Below are positions 59,683 through 64,000 of a DNA stretch of 64,000 bases, in pieces. The notes beneath the pieces were generated by a model, which did not search any database, was not told where the DNA came from, and saw only the letters and a program-made list of their open reading frames with translations. Source of the DNA: Ricinus communis (Eukaryota; Streptophyta; Magnoliopsida; Malpighiales; Euphorbiaceae); the NCBI RefSeq assembly GCF_019578655.1, contig NC_063259.1, forward strand, positions 24,415,277 to 24,479,276. Direction: 5' to 3'. Within the stretch, counting starts at the first letter, position 1. The number at the start of each line of letters is the position of its first letter. The position numbers and the translations under genes are program-made.

Positions 59683-62600
59683 ATGTCAAAGGGTCAATCT
59701 CAGCGAAAAAGTGATTTTCGGAAGAGAGCTTTGGGAAGGTGCAAGTCAAAGGGAAAAGCCAGTGATTTCATTGATATTGACGGTGACACAAACTTTAATG
59801 TTATTATTATTGATGCCCCAAAGCCCTCAGAATGGACCTCTCTTGATGCTAGTACATCTGGGAAGGATAAAGCTCATGTATGTGGTGATGTTATTTGCAT
59901 TGATGATGATGACGATGACAGTGGTAATTGTGGCAATGCTCATGATGGTTTTGAAGATGGAAGGAAGTTTTTCTCGAAGTTGTCAAAGTGCTGGGATGCC
60001 TGCTCCAGAAAAATATCATCTCTTAGTCACCAAAAGGTCTCCTCTACTATATCATCTGAAAATGATGATTCAGATTGTTATATTGAGGAAGATTTTCAGG
60101 GAAATATTCGTCAGCAGTGGGAACAGGCTTCCCTTAGGAAGAAAATGTTTGACAACGTCACAAAAGGGCAATTTGGTTTTCAGGGTGAGGATGGCCCTGC
60201 AAGATGTAATGATGACTCTCAAATGAATGTGAGTGTTGATATAACAGCCGAAGCACGAACATCTAACAGCAATAGTAATCATGACAATGATAAATTCAAT
60301 CAATCTGCTTGCGTTGGTGAAAATGCACGACCTGATTCTTCTAATCTTATGTCAGATGGAAAGAGTCAACATAAGGATTTTGAAGAGACTGTCCTGCAGG
60401 AGATGTGTACAAAATCTTCTTTTTGCAACACTCAAGCAATGAATGAGACTACTTCCATACATTATGCACATTCTGAATCACAGGTCAGATTGGATCTTCT
60501 TCCACTTGTTTCAAATGGTGGTCTATCTGATGTCCAAAATTATATAATTGGTGATAGAGAAATGCTCAAAAAAACTGATGCCTATAGACGTGCTCAAGAA
60601 GAAGAATGGGCATCCAGACAGAGAGAGCTACAAATTCAGGTATGTTTTCTTATTAATGTCTCTAATTAGCTACCTTTCAATGTTTTTTTGGTTTCTCTTA
60701 CTCTGTAATTTTAGCTTCTCTGGTAAGGGCACACTAAAGAATTATACCAGTTTCAATATACTTTCTACTTGTGTCTCGGAATTAACTTTAAAGAGAAAAG
60801 AATTGGCGTCAATTTTGCATTTCATCTTCTTGCATTAGATCATCTTATTTCCTTTGTGAAGTTCCACACTTTTTTACCCAAATAAATATGACTTTATTTG
60901 ATTAATGAAATGGAGATTTTGAAGTAAAGGAGTTCTTGCCTCCAATTTTGATGAAGTTGATAGAACCTTTTAGACAGCAGGAGTGTGGCAACATTTAAAA
61001 TGATGATTATCATCATTCATCTACCTCAAACCACTACTTGTTATCAAGTGTGGTCTGTCCATTTGCCAGCCAAGCTCTGCCTGAGGCTCCAATATCACAA
61101 ATTATGGGAATTACAATTAAAAAAAAAAATACCAATAATTTTTGTAATCTCCCCAAAATTTGCATTTCTCTTTTAGAGCACTCTTATAAATAATGGCATA
61201 TCTGCATTCAAGTGTATGATTGACTAGTCAAGTTTGACCCATAAAACTAAGAAACATGGTTTTACTTTGCCTGTTTTCTATACTTCCATGCTTCTTCAAT
61301 GTTAAACCAGGTTGGATTGAATTAGTCATGAACAGGTGAATGAGTTGCTGATACAAGCTAAAGATGCTTGGTAATCGACCTCTGATTTAAGTAGGATAGG
61401 TAATAGGTCTACTTTTTAAAGCACTAGCAATTTACTTGTGTTAATGCACAATTATTGATAATTTTATGGTTTAAATTTTTAGTTTAAAGTATCTTATTTT
61501 AATTATAAATATATTATTATAAAAAAATAATTGTATTTAGTTATATTTTACTTAAGTACTTAATATTACCATTTTACTTTAATAATTTTAAAATTAATGG
61601 TTATAGAAGAATAATAAAAATAATAATAAAATAATAGATATATATAGTAAATAAGTAGTATTATATAATCACTAATTTTTTAATTATATTTAGTTATCAT
61701 TTTATTTCAATAAGCACTTAATTATATTATATCATTTTATTTTATTAGTATTTAATATTAGAATGCATTTAGTATTATCATTTTATTTGATTAGTATTTG
61801 ATGTTATAATAAATTATTATATAACCACATCAAAGTCACATTTTTTTTTAATTGAAACTCTATATGATGTGGCTTTATAAAATGTTGTCAAGTGGAGCCT
61901 CATGGAAAAACTTGGTCTACTTTATATTTATATTATAGATTGGTTTGCACCCCTAAATGTGCAGTAGAATACCCTGAAGTATTGATTCTTGATTCATGCA
62001 AATTTTGTTGTTTCCATATAGAGTTTCTTTGTCTCTGATATCATTGGGAAATAGTTGAAATTAGTAGTTTGCCTCAGAACATGTAACATAGATTGACTGT
62101 AAACTATCTAATGCTCAACACAGAGCCCGTCTTATGTCTTTACATTATAATAATCTATGTGGTCATAGTCAAAGTTATTTCTTTTACTTATTGTTAACAA
62201 GTTGTCTGAAGCTCTTGGAGCAGCCAATTGATCCCAGCTGCTAGACTTTTAATTACAATTGTTCTATCCGTTACCAGAATATTAGAGTTTCCTGCAAAAT
62301 GGTTGATAATGCAGTTAAAAATAGGACTATTGGTTGATGAGGTGTCTGATTTTATTGATGATTTACCTCAGAATTTGTGTTTACCAGTCTTTTAAGTAAG
62401 ATGCTGCCTAAATTTGAACCTTCAACTGTTAGCATCTATGGATTTTGGCGCATTTTTTTCTCAAAAACATGGCATGTGATGCCTCCTATGTAGCAAAAGT
62501 GCAGTGGCAGGATACTGTAATAAATTTGTAGAGGAAATTTGATTGAAAGGTTAACTGACATGACATTGATTTATTCTTGCCATGAGTTGTGCCAACCTAG

Positions 62601-63650
62601 TTCTTCTGGGTGTTGTCTTTATGTTTTTCCAGCTGATGAATGATATGAAATTAGCTAAGTTAAACTCTTGGACCGAATCCAGGTTGACTACAAGAAACTA
62701 ATATACTATTTAAGTAGTGGAGAGAGAGGTCCTCCATATGAAAGACTAATCCTACAATTTTACAGGCAGAAGAAGCAAGGCGCTTGCGCAAGAGAAGAAA
62801 GGCTGAAAGTCAACGTCTATTAGAAACAGAGAGAAGGCAAAAACAGCGGGTGGAAGAGGTTCGAGAGGCACAGAAAAAGGTTGGATTCTAACACCCCCTT
62901 TGTGTCATTTTTTTGGTTAATATTTACCATTCCTTTATTATTGCCCATTTGTCATAATTCTTATCCATTTTCACAACTTCATCATCTATTTTTCCATTAG
63001 AGAGTTCAGTTCTTCTATTGCATTTCTATACTCAGCATGATTTATATTTTTACAATTGATGATACCAACCTCAGGATGAGGAAACTCTGAATTTGAAAGA
63101 GCAGCTTCGAATTGAGGTGAGGAGGGAACTGGATAAACTGGAAGCTAATTGTACAGATATGGCTTCACTTCTTCGTGGCCTTGGAATTGATATTGGAGGT
63201 GGTTTTTACCCTTCTTCTACTGAGGTGAGTTGCATTAGTGCCCTATTTCTTTTTATATTTGGACATGTCTTACCCCGTTGTTTAAGACTTTCCATAAGAT
63301 ATGTAATACCATAGTCATTTGTTATGATTCACATTTCCTGTTCTCATAAAAAGGAATTGGTGATCTTGGTATCATACTTTGGAATGCTTGTTATGCTTGC
63401 CATTTGTACTCTTTTCTTTTCTTTTCTTTTCTTTTCTTTTCAGATTCCTCTTAATTCCTTCTCCCTCTCTGGTTAATTTTTGGATCCTGTCATGAATCAT
63501 TTAATGATCTTCCAGGTACGAACTGCTTATAAACAAGCTCTGCTTAGGTTCCACCCAGATCGAGCATCAAGAAGCGACATCCGCCAACAAATTGAAGCAG
63601 AGGAGAAATTTAAGCTTATTTCTCGTGCAAAAGAGAAATTCATGCTGTGA
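59683..63650 (+). CDS. J-domain (DnaJ-like) co-chaperone, C-terminal J domain
   Basis: Type C J protein, expected to stimulate the ATPase of an Hsp70 partner; the client is unknown. Exons 59683-60639, 62766-62879, 63075-63224 and 63516-63650, all phase 0, give 451 aa. The N-terminal ~300 residues are low-complexity, rich in Ser, Asp and Asn, with basic clusters near the start (RKRALGRCKSKGK), possibly nuclear, and an acidic DDDDDD run. A highly charged Arg/Glu/Lys helix, probably coiled coil, spans about residues 295-390. The J domain occupies the last ~70 residues, with HPD at 420-422 in RFHPDRAS. There is no zinc-finger or Gly/Phe region. It appears intact. I recognise the domain but not the subfamily. 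Confidence 0.92.
60640..62765 (+). other. Large first coding intron of the J-domain gene
   Basis: 2.1 kb GT-AG intron with an AT-rich core at 61450-61830. No gene or element identified inside. Confidence 0.6.
63412..63441. repeat. (CTTTT)n microsatellite in last intron
   Basis: About six CTTTT/TTTTC units within the intron at 63225-63515 of the J-domain gene. Confidence 0.9.
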
Positions 63651-64000
63651 CATGATGCAACAACTAAATTGTGATTAAAAATCATTTACAGATTTTGAGA
63701 ATCTTCCCTAATCTTTCCGTTGTATAAGTTGAGCATATGCTGTCCAAAAAATTTTGGGCATGGCAAAGCCATTAGGTTATCTTTTGACTGGTATATTTAT
63801 ACACATAAATCTTTCATCCACCATTTAGCTGAATAATTGTATGAAACCCAATTTCATGTATTTATGATTTCACATAGTTCTTAAGAAGCTTCATAGCAAA
63901 AGAGGTGGGGAAACGAAGATGCAGGTCTAACTAGTACTGTCATGTTCTGTATGCTCTCTGTTCAAACATACTGTTCTTTTGACTGCCTGAAGATGGGAAT
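63651..64000 (+). other. 3' UTR and downstream of the J-domain gene
   Basis: Likely 3' UTR. No further gene starts before the end of the window. Confidence 0.5.

Overview
The window looks like nuclear DNA of a eudicot plant. The genes are split by AT-rich GT-AG introns, the intergenic DNA is very AT-rich, and there are LTR-retrotransposon, LINE and Mutator-like remnants plus inserted organelle DNA. The gene families (HRQ1 helicase, plant-type asparaginase, CYP736A-like P450, soluble sulfotransferases) would suit a rosid such as a member of the Malpighiales, but the species cannot be fixed from the sequence.

Layout. 1083-8982 (+) holds the last 22 recognisable exons of an HRQ1-type 3'-5' DNA helicase that begins outside the window; a Mutator-like MITE sits just upstream at 477-986. 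10718-12955 (+) is a complete four-exon ASPGA1-type isoaspartyl peptidase/L-asparaginase. 13640-14435 (-) is a cytochrome P450 pseudogene made by internal deletion, followed by an intact two-exon CYP736A-like P450 (15790-18072, -). 18.2-29.6 kb has no gene I can support: microsatellites, a roughly 120-140 bp tandem repeat, unclassified repeat-like DNA, and a plastid-DNA insertion with a decayed trnN-GUU at about 28.2-28.5 kb.

29.6-57.1 kb is a sulfotransferase (SOT) cluster arranged as a large inverted duplication. The left arm (about 29.6-35.2 kb) carries two intact intronless SOT genes on the minus strand. The right arm (about 46.9-57.1 kb) carries their mirror copies on the plus strand, both broken: one by a stop codon and a 5.2 kb Ty1/copia insertion with a 5 bp target duplication, the other by a +1 and a -1 frameshift. 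A LINE 3' end is present in both arms in mirror orientation, so it predates the duplication. The spacer between the arms holds a third intact SOT, a Mutator-like element with long inverted repeats, a mitochondrial-looking segment, and an eIF5B pseudogene with a solo LTR inside it.

59683-63650 (+) is a complete four-exon gene for a J-domain (DnaJ-like) co-chaperone with its HPD motif near the C-terminus. The genes do not form one pathway. HRQ1 acts in DNA-crosslink repair and the asparaginase in nitrogen remobilisation. The P450 and the SOTs are typical tandem-expanding specialised-metabolism families, and it is there that the pseudogenes, inversion and transposon insertions concentrate.
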